DNA of 64,000 nt from Ensifer sp. LC11. Its GTDB lineage: Bacteria; Pseudomonadota; Alphaproteobacteria; Rhizobiales; Rhizobiaceae. Below, one piece after another: positions 34,011 through 42,875 of the stretch. Made by a program: the position numbers and the translations under genes. The notes beneath the pieces are model-generated. The model was not told the DNA's origin. It was given only the letters and a program-made list of their open reading frames with translations, and did no database searches. The stretch's first letter is position 1, and each line of letters opens with the position of its first letter. The DNA is taken from NCBI RefSeq assembly GCF_001695835.1, contig NZ_MBSO01000015.1:49658-113657 (forward strand), given 5' to 3'.

Positions 34011-34613
34011 ATGAAGCCGAGCGGATTGAACGTACTGGTCATTGACGAGAATCGCATCCGTGCCGCCATCATCGAAGAGGGGCTGCGCGACGCGGGTTTT
34101 GACCAGCTGACCGTCATCGACAACATGCATGGCCTCGCGCGGCGCATCGCCGATCTCAATCCCGACGTCATCGTCATCGACCTCGAAAACCCGAACCGGG
34201 ACATGCTGGAGAGCATGTTCCAGCTGTCGCGTGCGGTTAAGCGCCCCATTGCCATGTTCGTCGACAAGTCCGACGAGGCCTCGATCGAGGCGGCGGTAGA
34301 GGCGGGGGTCTCTGCCTATATCGTCGACGGGCTGAAACAGGAGCGGGTGCGCCCGATCCTGAAGATGGCGATCAGCCGTTTCAACGCTTTCTCCCGGCTC
34401 AGCCGCGAGCTGGAAGAGACGCGCGGCGAACTGGAAAGCCGCAAGGTGATCGATCGCGCCAAGGGGCTGCTGATGCGCTCCCGCGGCCTTTCCGAAGACG
34501 AGGCCTATGCGCTGCTGCGGCGCACGGCGATGAACCAGAACCGCAAGATCGTCGAAATTGCCCAAAGCCTGATCACGGCGGCGAGCCTGCTCGATCCCGG
34601 AGGGAAGCAATGA
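34011..34613 (+). CDS. nasT: NasT, ANTAR-domain nitrate-response antiterminator
   Basis: A 200-residue regulator. Residues 1-125 form a receiver-like domain (LNVLVIDENRIRAAIIEEGL, VIVIDLENPNRDM). Residues 135-195 are the RNA-binding ANTAR domain (ESRKVIDRAKGLLMRSRGLSEDEAYALLRRTAMNQNRKIVEIAQSLI). ANTAR proteins bind paired hexaloop hairpins and prevent termination. NasT is held inactive by NasS until nitrate or nitrite binds NasS. It overlaps nasS by 4 bp. Its target is visible at 36003-36104. Confidence 0.95.
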   Translation: MKPSGLNVLVIDENRIRAAIIEEGLRDAGFDQLTVIDNMHGLARRIADLNPDVIVIDLENPNRDMLESMFQLSRAVKRPIAMFVDKSDEASIEAAVEAGVSAYIVDGLKQERVRPILKMAISRFNAFSRLSRELEETRGELESRKVIDRAKGLLMRSRGLSEDEAYALLRRTAMNQNRKIVEIAQSLITAASLLDPGGKQ

Positions 34614-35824
34614 CGACGCGCCATGCCATCACCGCCGGTTTTGTGCCGCTGCTCGACAGCGCGTTGCTTGTGGTCGCCCGCGAAATGGGCTTTGCCGAAG
34701 AACAGGCGATCGATCTTACGCTCTTGCGCGAGCGCTCCTGGGCGAGCATCCGCGACCGGCTTGCCGTTCGCCACGTCGATGTCGCGCATATTCTCGGTCC
34801 CATGCCGATCGCCTGCAACCTCGGGCTCAACGTGCCGGCGCCCGACATGATCGTGCCGATGGCGCTGGGGCTCGGTGGCAATGCTGTCACTGTGTCTCCG
34901 GCGCTGTGGCAGATGATGGCGGACAACGGAGCGACGGCGGGGCTTGATGCGCGCGCCAACGGCGGAGCGTTGCGCAAGGCTATCGAGTTGCGGTCGGGTG
35001 CGCCGCTGCGCTTCGGCGTCGTCCACCCCTATTCGGGACACAACTACGAGCTGCGCTACTGGCTGGCGGCCAGTGGCATCGATCCGGACCGCGACATCGA
35101 GATCGTCGTCCTGCCGCCGCCGGACATGGGCGATGCGCTTGCAGAGGGCGTGATCGACGGCTATTGCGCGGGGGAGCCCTGGAACACCTTCGGCGTGCTT
35201 CGTCGCGGCGGCCACCTCGCGACCGTTAAGGCCGCAATCTGGCGGTCGAGTCCGGAAAAAGTGCTTGGCGTCAATGCGCGCTGGGGAGAGGCCAATCCGG
35301 AGGCGATGGCCGCCCTGCTCGTCGCGCTTCATCAGGCATCGCTCTGGTGCGCCCGGCCGGAAAACCACGAGGCGCTTGCAGCACTTCTGGCAAAGCCTGC
35401 CTATGTGGGGCGCGACGCCGAACTGCTTCTTCCCGCCCTCAACGGCACCCTGCCGGTCGGCGGCGGAGAAATGCGGGCCGTCCGGGACTTTTTCGTCCCG
35501 AACGCCAAAGCCGCGACTTTCCCCTGGAAGAGCCATGCTTTGTGGTTCTACACCCAGATGGTGCGCTGGCGGCAGATCGAGCACACGGCCGACCGGCAGC
35601 GGATCGCTGCGGAAACCTATCGGCCGGACATCTACCGGGCCGCGTTGAAGCAACTCGGCATCGCCATGCCATCGGCAAGCGCCAAGGTTGAGGGCGCGTT
35701 GACTGTTGAAACGCCAGTCGGCTCGTCGGGTGCGCTGACGCTGGGGCCGGATGGTTTCTTCGACGGCGGGCGCTTCGATCCTGACGACGTGGACGCCTAT
35801 ATTGCATCCCAATCATCAGGGTAA
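34610..35824 (+). CDS. nasS: NasS, nitrate/nitrite sensor (NrtA-like, cytosolic)
   Basis: A 404-residue protein of the NrtA/CmpA binding-protein family. It has no signal peptide, starting directly MTTRHAITAGFVPLLDSALLVVAREMGF, so it acts in the cytosol. It retains the ligand-pocket stretches VDVAHILGPMPIACNLGL and YCAGEPWNTFG. It senses nitrate/nitrite and releases NasT for antitermination. The ATGA overlap with nasT fits the needed stoichiometric co-expression. Confidence 0.95.
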   Translation: MTTRHAITAGFVPLLDSALLVVAREMGFAEEQAIDLTLLRERSWASIRDRLAVRHVDVAHILGPMPIACNLGLNVPAPDMIVPMALGLGGNAVTVSPALWQMMADNGATAGLDARANGGALRKAIELRSGAPLRFGVVHPYSGHNYELRYWLAASGIDPDRDIEIVVLPPPDMGDALAEGVIDGYCAGEPWNTFGVLRRGGHLATVKAAIWRSSPEKVLGVNARWGEANPEAMAALLVALHQASLWCARPENHEALAALLAKPAYVGRDAELLLPALNGTLPVGGGEMRAVRDFFVPNAKAATFPWKSHALWFYTQMVRWRQIEHTADRQRIAAETYRPDIYRAALKQLGIAMPSASAKVEGALTVETPVGSSGALTLGPDGFFDGGRFDPDDVDAYIASQSSG

Positions 35825-35849
35825 TTGCCGAGCGCCTAATTTATGCGCG

Positions 35850-35873
35850 GTGCACAAAAAATAGCTTTTGCAC
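35850..35873. promoter_or_regulatory. Dyad upstream of the nas promoter, possible NtrC enhancer
   Basis: GTGCA at 35850-35854 and TGCAC at 35869-35873 form an inverted repeat over an A/T-rich centre. It lies about 110-130 bp upstream of the expected start of transcription, the usual distance for an NtrC enhancer. The arms match the outer TGCAC half-sites of NtrC sites, but the spacing is longer than the standard one, so the assignment is tentative. Confidence 0.4.
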
Positions 35874-35954
35874 TGCACAGGGCGAAGGCCGACCCAGGTC
35901 GCTTCAAGGCGTGATGATCTATCTTTTTCTTTCAAATCAATCGCTTGCGGAAAC

Positions 35955-35970
35955 TGGCACGGCGATTGCT
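35955..35970 (+). promoter_or_regulatory. Sigma-54 promoter of the nas operon
   Basis: TGGCACGGCGATTGCT matches the RpoN consensus TGGCACRNNNNTTGCW at every defined position. The -12 GC is at 35968-35969, which puts the first transcribed base near 35981, only about 20 bases before the first leader hairpin. RpoN control implies general nitrogen regulation (NtrC) on top of NasT control. Confidence 0.88.
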
Positions 35971-35980
35971 TTTTAGTTTT

Positions 35981-36151
35981 CAGGCCCTCGGGCCATGAGA
36001 TCGGTGTCCAACGACGGGCGCCTCACCAGCAAAGCCGCTGATCAGGTTTCTGCACGTACGGACCCACCGTGTCGCGCGCGCCTGGCCAGCGGCTTTTTGT
36101 TTTTCAACCCCAAGATGGAGCGGCACGACCTTGTCGGGCCTCGGAGAAGTC
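35981..36151 (+). ncRNA. ANTAR-type antiterminator leader of the nas operon
   Basis: The predicted 171-nt untranslated leader contains two hairpins with six-base loops. Hairpin 1 has a 7-bp stem (GGTGTCC, 36003-36009, with GGGCGCC, 36016-36022) and loop AACGAC. Hairpin 2 has stem CAGC (36027-36030) with GCTG (36037-36040) and loop AAAGCC. Both loops have A at position 1 and G at position 4, the known ANTAR recognition signature. Bases 36031-36046 also form the 5' arm of the terminator downstream, so hairpin 2 and the terminator exclude each other. Confidence 0.85.
36031..36104 (+). terminator. Conditional intrinsic terminator in the nas leader
   Basis: The arm AAAGCCGCTGATCAGG (36031-36046) pairs with CCTGGCCAGCGGCTTT (36081-36096) over 16 positions, with one mismatch and one wobble pair. 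It is followed by a T-rich tract (36094-36104, interrupted by one G). The 34-base loop contains a small inner hairpin (ACGG/CCGT). The 5' arm includes the loop and 3' strand of antiterminator hairpin 2. Confidence 0.85.
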
Positions 36152-37408
36152 ATGTCTGAGAACAAGCAGCCTCTATCCGCCAGCGAACCCGCCACCGCGT
36201 TGTGGATGTCGACCTTCGCCTTCACCATCTGTTTCGCCGTCTGGACGATCTTTGCGATCATCGGCATCCGCATCAAGCAGGACCTCGGCTTGAGCGAGGC
36301 GCAGTTCGGCCTCCTGGTCGGCACACCGATTCTCACCGGTTCGCTGGTGCGCATCCTGCTGGGCGTGTGGACGGGCCGCTACGGCGGGCGTCTCGTTTAC
36401 ACGCTCACCATGCTGGCCGCAGCACTTGCGACCTTTCTGCTCACCTATGCGACGACCTATCCGCAGATGCTGCTTGCCGGACTTGGCGTGGGTCTCGCCG
36501 GCGGGTCCTTTGCAGTTGGTGTCGCCTATATCTCGCCGTTCTTCCCGCCGGAAAAGCAGGGCACGGCACTGGGTATCTTTGGTGCCGGCAATGTCGGCGC
36601 GGCGGTGACGAAGTTCCTCGCGCCCTTCGTTCTGTTGGCCTGGGGTTGGCAGGCTGTCGCTGAGATCTGGGCCGCCGCGCTTGTTGTCACAGCGCTCGTC
36701 TTCTGGTTCACGACCAGCGATGATCCGGCTTTCCGCAGCCGCCGCGAGCGCCAGGTGCCGCAGCGTAGCCTCCTCCAGGAATTCGCGCCCCTGAAGAACG
36801 CTCAGGTCTGGCGTTTCTCGCTCTACTACTTCTTCGCTTTCGGTGGCTTCGTCGCTCTTTCGCTCTGGCTGCCGCGCTATCTCGTCGGCGTCTATGGCTT
36901 CGATATCGCCGCAGCAGGCATGATCGCGGCCGCCTATTCTATCCCCGGCAGCATCTTCCGCGCCTTTGGCGGCATGCTTTCGGACCGAAAGGGCGCCCGC
37001 AGCGTCATGTACTGGATGCTCGGCGTCTCGGCAGTTGCAACGCTCATTCTCTCGCTGCCGGCAGGGGGCGAGGCGGGCGCATTCGGCATCACGCCGGTTG
37101 TCTTCATCGTCACGGTCTTCGTGCTCGGCTTCGTCATGAGCCTCGGCAAGGCAGCCGTCTACAAGCACATCCCGGCCTACTATCCCGACAGCGTCGGGGC
37201 GGTCGGCGGCATCGTCGGCATGGTCGGCGGGCTTGGCGGCTTCGTCCTGCCGATCGCCTTCGGCCTGCTCAAGGATGCAACCGGTCTCTGGTCGAGCTGC
37301 TTCCTGCTTCTCTTCGCCGTCGTCGCCGTGTCGCTCGTCTGGATGCACCTCTCGATCCGCCAGATGGAGCGCCGCGCGCTCTCCCTGCCGACGGCTGCTG
37401 CTGCCTGA
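36152..37408 (+). CDS. Nitrate/nitrite transporter, NarK family (MFS)
   Basis: A 418-residue MFS protein with about 12 membrane segments of the NNP family. It shows the nitrate signature region (LGVGLAGGSFAVGVAYISPFFPPEKQGTALGIFGAGNVGAAVT) and its second-half counterpart (GGIVGMVGGLGGFVLPI). GGAGAAG lies before the ATG at 36152. First gene after the ANTAR leader, so it is directly under NasT and RpoN control. It brings nitrate in for NasA. Confidence 0.93.
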   Translation: MSENKQPLSASEPATALWMSTFAFTICFAVWTIFAIIGIRIKQDLGLSEAQFGLLVGTPILTGSLVRILLGVWTGRYGGRLVYTLTMLAAALATFLLTYATTYPQMLLAGLGVGLAGGSFAVGVAYISPFFPPEKQGTALGIFGAGNVGAAVTKFLAPFVLLAWGWQAVAEIWAAALVVTALVFWFTTSDDPAFRSRRERQVPQRSLLQEFAPLKNAQVWRFSLYYFFAFGGFVALSLWLPRYLVGVYGFDIAAAGMIAAAYSIPGSIFRAFGGMLSDRKGARSVMYWMLGVSAVATLILSLPAGGEAGAFGITPVVFIVTVFVLGFVMSLGKAAVYKHIPAYYPDSVGAVGGIVGMVGGLGGFVLPIAFGLLKDATGLWSSCFLLLFAVVAVSLVWMHLSIRQMERRALSLPTAAAA

Positions 37409-37425
37409 ACATACAAGGACAGACC

Positions 37426-39876
37426 ATGACTGAAAAACTCGTCATCATCGGCAATGGCATGGCGCCCGGGCGCATGCTGGAGCACCTCCTCGAAAAGGCC
37501 CCTGGCCGCTACGAGGTGACCATTTTCAATGCCGAGCCACGCGTCAACTACGACCGCATCATGCTCTCGCCGGTGCTCTCCGGCGAGAAGGACTACGAAG
37601 AGATCATCATTCATGGTGATGGCTGGTACATCAAACACGGCATCACGCTCTACAAGGGCCACCGCATCGTTTCGATCGACCGTGACCAAAGGACCGTGAC
37701 GTCCGACCATGGCGTCACCGAGAGCTATGACAGGCTGGTGATCGCCACCGGCTCCGTGCCCTTCATCCTGCCCGTGCCGGGCCACGACATGCGCGGCGTC
37801 ATCACCTATCGCGACCTCGACGACGTGCAGGCGATGCTGCTCGCCGCCCAGTCGCGCGAGAAAGCTGTCGTCATCGGCGGTGGTCTGCTGGGCCTCGAGG
37901 CCGCTGCCGGCCTTGCCGGCCGCGGCATGGATGTCACGGTTCTTCACGTGATGCCGACGCTGATGGACCGCCAGCTCGATCCGGCCGCGGGTTATCTCCT
38001 GCAGAAGGAGCTGGAAGGGCGCGGCATCAAGATCATCTGCAAGGCAAACACCAAGGCGATTGTCGGCAATGGCAAGGTCGAGGGCATCGAGCTCGATGAC
38101 GGCCGCGTCATCCCGGCGACGCTAGTCGTCATGGCTGTCGGTATCCGGCCGAGTGTCGGGCTCGCCAAGGAGGCTGGCCTTGCCGTCAACCGCGGCATCG
38201 TCGTCGACAATGGTATGCAGACCTCGGACGGCCGCATCTGGGCGCTTGGCGAATGCGCGGAAGTGGACGGTATGGTCTATGGCCTCGTCGCACCACTCTA
38301 CGAGATGGCCCGTGTTGCAGCCTCCCATCTTGCCGGCGAACGCTCCGCCACCTTCGTCCATTCCGACACGCCGACCAAACTCAAGGTCACGGGCATCGAG
38401 CTTTTCTCGCTTGGCGACTTTGCCGATGGCGACGACCGCGAAGAGATCGTGCTGCGCGATGCCGCAGCCGGCGTCTACAAGCGGCTGGTGCTGAAGGGCA
38501 ACCGCATCATCGGCACGGTGCTCTACGGCGAGACCGCGGATGGCGCCTGGTTCAACGACCTCAAGAAGAAGGAGACCGACATCTCCGACATGCGCCAGAC
38601 CCTGATCTTCGGCCAGGGTTACCAGGGAGGTGCTCCGCTGGACCCTATGGCGGCCGTTGCAGCCTTGCCGGATGATGCGGAAATCTGCGGCTGCAACGGC
38701 GTCTGCAAGGGCAAGATCGTTTCGGCGATTGCCGACAAGGGCCTGACGTCACTCGACGACGTGCGCGCTCACACCAAGGCGTCCGCGTCCTGCGGCTCGT
38801 GTACCGGCCTCGTCGAGCAGTTGATGACGCTGACGCTCGGCGAGGGCTACAGTCCGGCCGCCGTCCAGCCGATGTGCGGCTGCACCGACCTTGGTCACGA
38901 CGACGTGCGCCGCCTGATCAAGGCCAAGGGGCTGAAGACCATTCCGGCCGTCATGCAGGAGCTTGAATGGAAGACCTCCTGCGGCTGCGCCAAATGCCGC
39001 CCGGCGCTGAACTATTACCTCGTTTGCGACTTCCCCGATGAATATGCCGACGACTACCAGTCGCGCTTCATCAACGAGCGCGTTCACGCCAACATCCAGA
39101 AGGACGGCACCTATTCGGTGGTGCCGCGCATGTGGGGCGGGGTCACCAATTCCGGGGAGCTGCGGGCGATCGCCGACGTTGTCGACAAGTTCGAGATACC
39201 CCTGGTCAAGGTGACGGGCGGTCAGCGCATCGACCTGCTCGGCATCGAGAAGGAGGACCTGCCTGCGGTCTGGGCCGATCTCGGCAAGGCCGGTTTCATC
39301 TCGGGCCAGGCCTATGCCAAGGGCCTGCGCACGGTGAAAACCTGTGTCGGCTCGGACTGGTGCCGTTTCGGCACGCAGGACTCCACCGGCCTCGGCATCC
39401 GCATCGAAAAGTTCATGTGGGGCTCCTGGACGCCGGCCAAACTGAAAATGGCGGTCTCCGGCTGTCCGCGAAACTGCGCGGAGGCGACCTGCAAGGACAT
39501 TGGCGTCATCTGCGTCGACAGCGGTTTCGAGATCCATTTCGCCGGCGCGGCGGGCCTCGACATCAAGGGAACGGAGGTTCTCGGTCTGGTGAAAACCGAG
39601 GATGAGGCGCTGGAGCATATCGTGGCGCTGACGCAGATGTACCGCGAACAGGCGCGCTATCTCGAACGCATCTACAAATGGGCAAAACGCATCGGTCTTG
39701 AGGAAATCCGCCGCCAGATCATGGAAGATGTGGACAAGCGCAAGGCCTACTACGACCGCTTCGTGTTCTCCCAGAAATTCGCACAGGTCGATCCCTGGTC
39801 GGAGCGTGTCTCCGGCAAGGACAAGCATGAATTCAGACCGATGGCGACCGTCGGTTATCCCGAAGCAGCGGAATAG
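37426..39876 (+). CDS. nirB: Assimilatory nitrite reductase [NAD(P)H] large subunit NirB
   Basis: An 816-residue multidomain enzyme. Residues 1-400 form the FAD/NAD(P)H reductase domain (GNGMAPGRM; GGGLLGLEAA at 151-160). A BFD-like [2Fe-2S] domain has C421, C423, C456 and C459, and a second Cys cluster lies at 484-524. The sulfite/nitrite reductase part binds siroheme and 4Fe-4S through C640, C646, C680 and C684. It reduces nitrite to ammonium with NirD. Siroheme comes from CysG at the end of the operon. Confidence 0.97.
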   Translation: MTEKLVIIGNGMAPGRMLEHLLEKAPGRYEVTIFNAEPRVNYDRIMLSPVLSGEKDYEEIIIHGDGWYIKHGITLYKGHRIVSIDRDQRTVTSDHGVTESYDRLVIATGSVPFILPVPGHDMRGVITYRDLDDVQAMLLAAQSREKAVVIGGGLLGLEAAAGLAGRGMDVTVLHVMPTLMDRQLDPAAGYLLQKELEGRGIKIICKANTKAIVGNGKVEGIELDDGRVIPATLVVMAVGIRPSVGLAKEAGLAVNRGIVVDNGMQTSDGRIWALGECAEVDGMVYGLVAPLYEMARVAASHLAGERSATFVHSDTPTKLKVTGIELFSLGDFADGDDREEIVLRDAAAGVYKRLVLKGNRIIGTVLYGETADGAWFNDLKKKETDISDMRQTLIFGQGYQGGAPLDPMAAVAALPDDAEICGCNGVCKGKIVSAIADKGLTSLDDVRAHTKASASCGSCTGLVEQLMTLTLGEGYSPAAVQPMCGCTDLGHDDVRRLIKAKGLKTIPAVMQELEWKTSCGCAKCRPALNYYLVCDFPDEYADDYQSRFINERVHANIQKDGTYSVVPRMWGGVTNSGELRAIADVVDKFEIPLVKVTGGQRIDLLGIEKEDLPAVWADLGKAGFISGQAYAKGLRTVKTCVGSDWCRFGTQDSTGLGIRIEKFMWGSWTPAKLKMAVSGCPRNCAEATCKDIGVICVDSGFEIHFAGAAGLDIKGTEVLGLVKTEDEALEHIVALTQMYREQARYLERIYKWAKRIGLEEIRRQIMEDVDKRKAYYDRFVFSQKFAQVDPWSERVSGKDKHEFRPMATVGYPEAAE

Positions 39877-39886
39877 GAGGTCGGCC

Positions 39887-40216
39887 ATGAACTGGTTCGC
39901 CATTGGAAACATCGCCGACATTCCACTGCGCGGTGCGCGTTGTGTCAAAACCCCCCAAGGCAAGATCGCTGTGTTCCGTACGGCGGAAAACGAGGTCTTT
40001 GCCATCGAGGACCATTGCCCACACAAGGGCGGGCCGCTGTCGCAGGGCATCGTCCATGCCAAAGCCGTCACCTGCCCGCTGCACAACTGGGTGATATCGC
40101 TGGAGACCGGCAAGGCGCTTGGCGCGGATGAGGGGGCGGTGAAGACGATCGCGCTGCGCAACGATGATGGCGCCCTCTTCATCGCGCTCGAAAGCCTCAT
40201 GATGGCGGCCGAATAG
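39887..40216 (+). CDS. nirD: Nitrite reductase small subunit NirD
   Basis: A 109-residue Rieske-like protein. The motifs DHCPHKGGPLSQG and CPLHNW are present, giving a Cys-x-His and Cys-x-x-His pair, so it should bind a [2Fe-2S] cluster; E. coli NirD lacks these ligands. It begins ten bases after nirB, with AGGAGG upstream, and nasA starts one base after its stop. Confidence 0.95.
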   Translation: MNWFAIGNIADIPLRGARCVKTPQGKIAVFRTAENEVFAIEDHCPHKGGPLSQGIVHAKAVTCPLHNWVISLETGKALGADEGAVKTIALRNDDGALFIALESLMMAAE

Positions 40217-40217
40217 G

Positions 40218-42875
40218 ATGGAAAAGGCCGTCAAGACAACCTGCCCCTATTGTGGTGTTGGCTGCGGGGTCATCGCGTCCGTTGCCGACGACGGCGCCGT
40301 CTCCGTCAAGGGCGATCCGGATCATCCCGCAAACTACGGCCGGCTCTGTTCGAAAGGTTCGGCGCTCGCCGAGACGCTCGATCTCGATGATCGCATCCTT
40401 TATCCGGAGATCGACGGGCGACGGGCATCCTGGGACGAGGCGCTCGACCTCGTCGCTGAAAAATTCGCCCGCACGATTGCCGAAGATGGCCCGGATGCCG
40501 TCGCCTTCTACGTCTCGGGCCAGCTGCTGACGGAGGACTATTACGTCGCAAACAAGCTGATGAAGGGTTTTGTCGGTTCGGCCAACATCGACACCAATTC
40601 GCGGCTCTGCATGTCCTCTTCCGTCGCCGGCCACCGCCGCGCCTTCGGCTCGGACACGGTACCGGGAAGCTATGAGGATCTGGAACTGGCGGATCTCGTC
40701 ATCCTCACCGGCTCCAACCTTGCCTGGTGCCATCCCGTCCTCTATCAGCGCCTTGCCGCCGCCAAGGCGAAACGGCCGGGCATGAAAGTGGTCGTCATCG
40801 ACCCGCGCCGCACCATGACGGCCGACATCGCCGACCTGCATCTTCCGATCCGCCCGGACACGGACGTGGCGTTGTTCGTCGGCCTGTTCTCGCATCTGGT
40901 TTCCAGCAATGCCGTCGATCAGAACTATGTCGCGGCGCATACGGCCGGTTTCGGGGAGGCCTTCGTGGCAGCCGGGGCCGTTTCCTTCGACGAGGTGCTC
41001 GATCGGACCGGGCTTGCGGCCATGCAGCTGCGCGAGTTCTATCGTCTCTTCACGGCGACCGAAAAGGTCGTGACTTGCTATAGCCAGGGCGTCAACCAGT
41101 CCTCTTCCGGCACGGACAAGGTCAACGCGATCCTCAACTGCCATCTCGCTACCGGCCGCATTGGCCGGCCGGGCATGGGGCCGTTCTCGCTGACGGGGCA
41201 GCCCAATGCCATGGGCGGACGGGAGGTTGGTGGGCTTGCCAACATGCTCGCCGCCCATATGGCGATCGAAAATGCCGGGGATCGCGACCGCGTGCAGCGC
41301 TTCTGGCGCTCGCCGACCATTGCCGAGAAGCCCGGCCTCAAGGCCGTCGATCTCTTCCAGGCGGTGGCAGAAGGGCGCGTCAAGGCGCTCTGGATCATGG
41401 CGACGAACCCTGTTGTCTCCATGCCGGATGCCGACGCCGTCGAGGCAGCGATCAGGGCCTGTCCCTTCGTCGTCGTTTCGGACATCTTGAAGGAAACGGA
41501 CACGGCCCGTCACGCCCATGTCCTGTTGCCGTCGCTTGGTTGGGGGGAGAAGAGCGGCACGGTCACCAATTCCGAACGCCGCATTTCCCGCCAGCGTCCG
41601 TTTCTCGATGCGCCGGGGGAGGCGCGGGCCGATTGGCGGCAGCTTGCCGAAGTCGGACGCCGTATGGGCTTTGCAGAAGCCTTCACCTATGGCGCGCCCG
41701 TAGAGATATTCTCGGAACACGCAGCGCTCTCGGCCTTCGAGAACGCCGGCAGCCGCGACTTTGACATCGGCGCCCACGCTGGTCTCACCCGTCAGGCCTA
41801 TGATGGGCTGGCGCCGTTCCAGTGGCCGCAGCCCGCGGGGCAGGGTCGCGTCGAAAGCCGCTTCTTTGCGGATGGCGGCTTCTACCATGCCGACGGCAAG
41901 GCGCGCTTTGTCGCGGTTCAACCGGTGGATTCCGACCGTACCAATCCCGAGTATCCCTTTACCCTCAACACCGGGCGCATTCGCGACCAGTGGCACACGA
42001 TGACGCGATCAGGCAAAAGTGCGCGCCTCTCCGCTCATATCGCAGAGCCGTTTGCCGAACTTCACCCGCGTGACGCCATGGAGATCGGTGTCGCCAATGC
42101 CGGCCTTGTCGAGATCGAGGGCCCTAAGGGCAACGCGATCGTGCGCGCGCTCATCACCGAGCGACAGGCGCGCGGCAGTATCTTTGCGCCCATGCACTGG
42201 AATGACCAGTTTGCGGCAAAGGCGCGCATCGATGCCGTCGTGCCGGCGATCACTGATCGTGTGTCCGGCCAGCCCGCCTCGAAGAACGTTGCGGTCGCCG
42301 CGCGCACGTTTAAGGTGGGCCACTACGGCTTTGCCGTATCGCAGGCAAAACCAACGGATCCGGATGCCGCCTATTGGGCGCTTGCCAAGGCCGAAGGCGG
42401 GTGGCGGCTGGAACTGGCCTTTGCCGGGCCGGTGGAAAACTGGGCGGACTGGTGCCGCCGTGTCTTTGCCATCCGGGAAGGGGTCGAACCGCTCGGCTAT
42501 GCCGATGCGCAGACCGGCGACGTCCGTCTCGCCTTCTTCGATGGCACGCGACTTCTCGCCGCCTTCTTCCTGGCGCGCGAACCCGTCGCTGTTGCCCGCA
42601 ACTGGGCGATCGCGCAACTCGCCACTGACCACGCCAACCTGCGCAAGCGCTTCGCGCTCGTCGCCGGCCGGCCGGGCGCCGACAAGCCGGATCCCGGGGC
42701 CACCGTCTGCTCCTGCTTCGGCGTTGGCGTCAACCAGATCGTCGCGGCGGTGCGCGGAGGCTGCCAGAGCGTCGAGGCGGTGGGCAAAGTGCTCAATGCC
42801 GGTACCAATTGCGGCTCGTGCCGCGCGGAAATCAGGGGGATCATCGATGGATGTCTTGCAACGGCCGCGGAATGA
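40218..42875 (+). CDS. nasA: Assimilatory nitrate reductase catalytic subunit NasA
   Basis: An 885-residue molybdoenzyme. The N-terminal 4Fe-4S domain uses C9, C12, C16 and C44 (CPYCGVGC, GRLCSKGS). The Mo-bisMGD domain follows, with probable Mo ligand C130 in NSRLCMSSSVAGH, then the molydopterin-binding domain from about 570. A C-terminal BFD-like [2Fe-2S] domain (VCSCFGVGVNQI, TNCGSCRAEI) receives electrons. It reduces nitrate to nitrite in the cytosol. The 3' end overlaps cysG by 29 bp. Confidence 0.97.
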   Translation: MEKAVKTTCPYCGVGCGVIASVADDGAVSVKGDPDHPANYGRLCSKGSALAETLDLDDRILYPEIDGRRASWDEALDLVAEKFARTIAEDGPDAVAFYVSGQLLTEDYYVANKLMKGFVGSANIDTNSRLCMSSSVAGHRRAFGSDTVPGSYEDLELADLVILTGSNLAWCHPVLYQRLAAAKAKRPGMKVVVIDPRRTMTADIADLHLPIRPDTDVALFVGLFSHLVSSNAVDQNYVAAHTAGFGEAFVAAGAVSFDEVLDRTGLAAMQLREFYRLFTATEKVVTCYSQGVNQSSSGTDKVNAILNCHLATGRIGRPGMGPFSLTGQPNAMGGREVGGLANMLAAHMAIENAGDRDRVQRFWRSPTIAEKPGLKAVDLFQAVAEGRVKALWIMATNPVVSMPDADAVEAAIRACPFVVVSDILKETDTARHAHVLLPSLGWGEKSGTVTNSERRISRQRPFLDAPGEARADWRQLAEVGRRMGFAEAFTYGAPVEIFSEHAALSAFENAGSRDFDIGAHAGLTRQAYDGLAPFQWPQPAGQGRVESRFFADGGFYHADGKARFVAVQPVDSDRTNPEYPFTLNTGRIRDQWHTMTRSGKSARLSAHIAEPFAELHPRDAMEIGVANAGLVEIEGPKGNAIVRALITERQARGSIFAPMHWNDQFAAKARIDAVVPAITDRVSGQPASKNVAVAARTFKVGHYGFAVSQAKPTDPDAAYWALAKAEGGWRLELAFAGPVENWADWCRRVFAIREGVEPLGYADAQTGDVRLAFFDGTRLLAAFFLAREPVAVARNWAIAQLATDHANLRKRFALVAGRPGADKPDPGATVCSCFGVGVNQIVAAVRGGCQSVEAVGKVLNAGTNCGSCRAEIRGIIDGCLATAAE

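Noticed and set aside
35983..35994. GGCCCTCGGGCC as first antiterminator hairpin of the nas leader
   Set aside because: Its loop lacks the A1/G4 signature and it starts within two bases of the predicted transcript end; the two hairpins downstream fit the ANTAR signature much better.
40197..41996. Minus-strand 599-codon open frame over nasA
   Set aside because: Lies entirely opposite a well-defined molybdoenzyme gene; composition is typical of an antisense shadow.
42019..42846. Upstream in-frame extension of cysG inside nasA
   Set aside because: It would overlap nasA by over 800 bp with an arginine/serine-rich sequence; the real start with RBS is at 42847.
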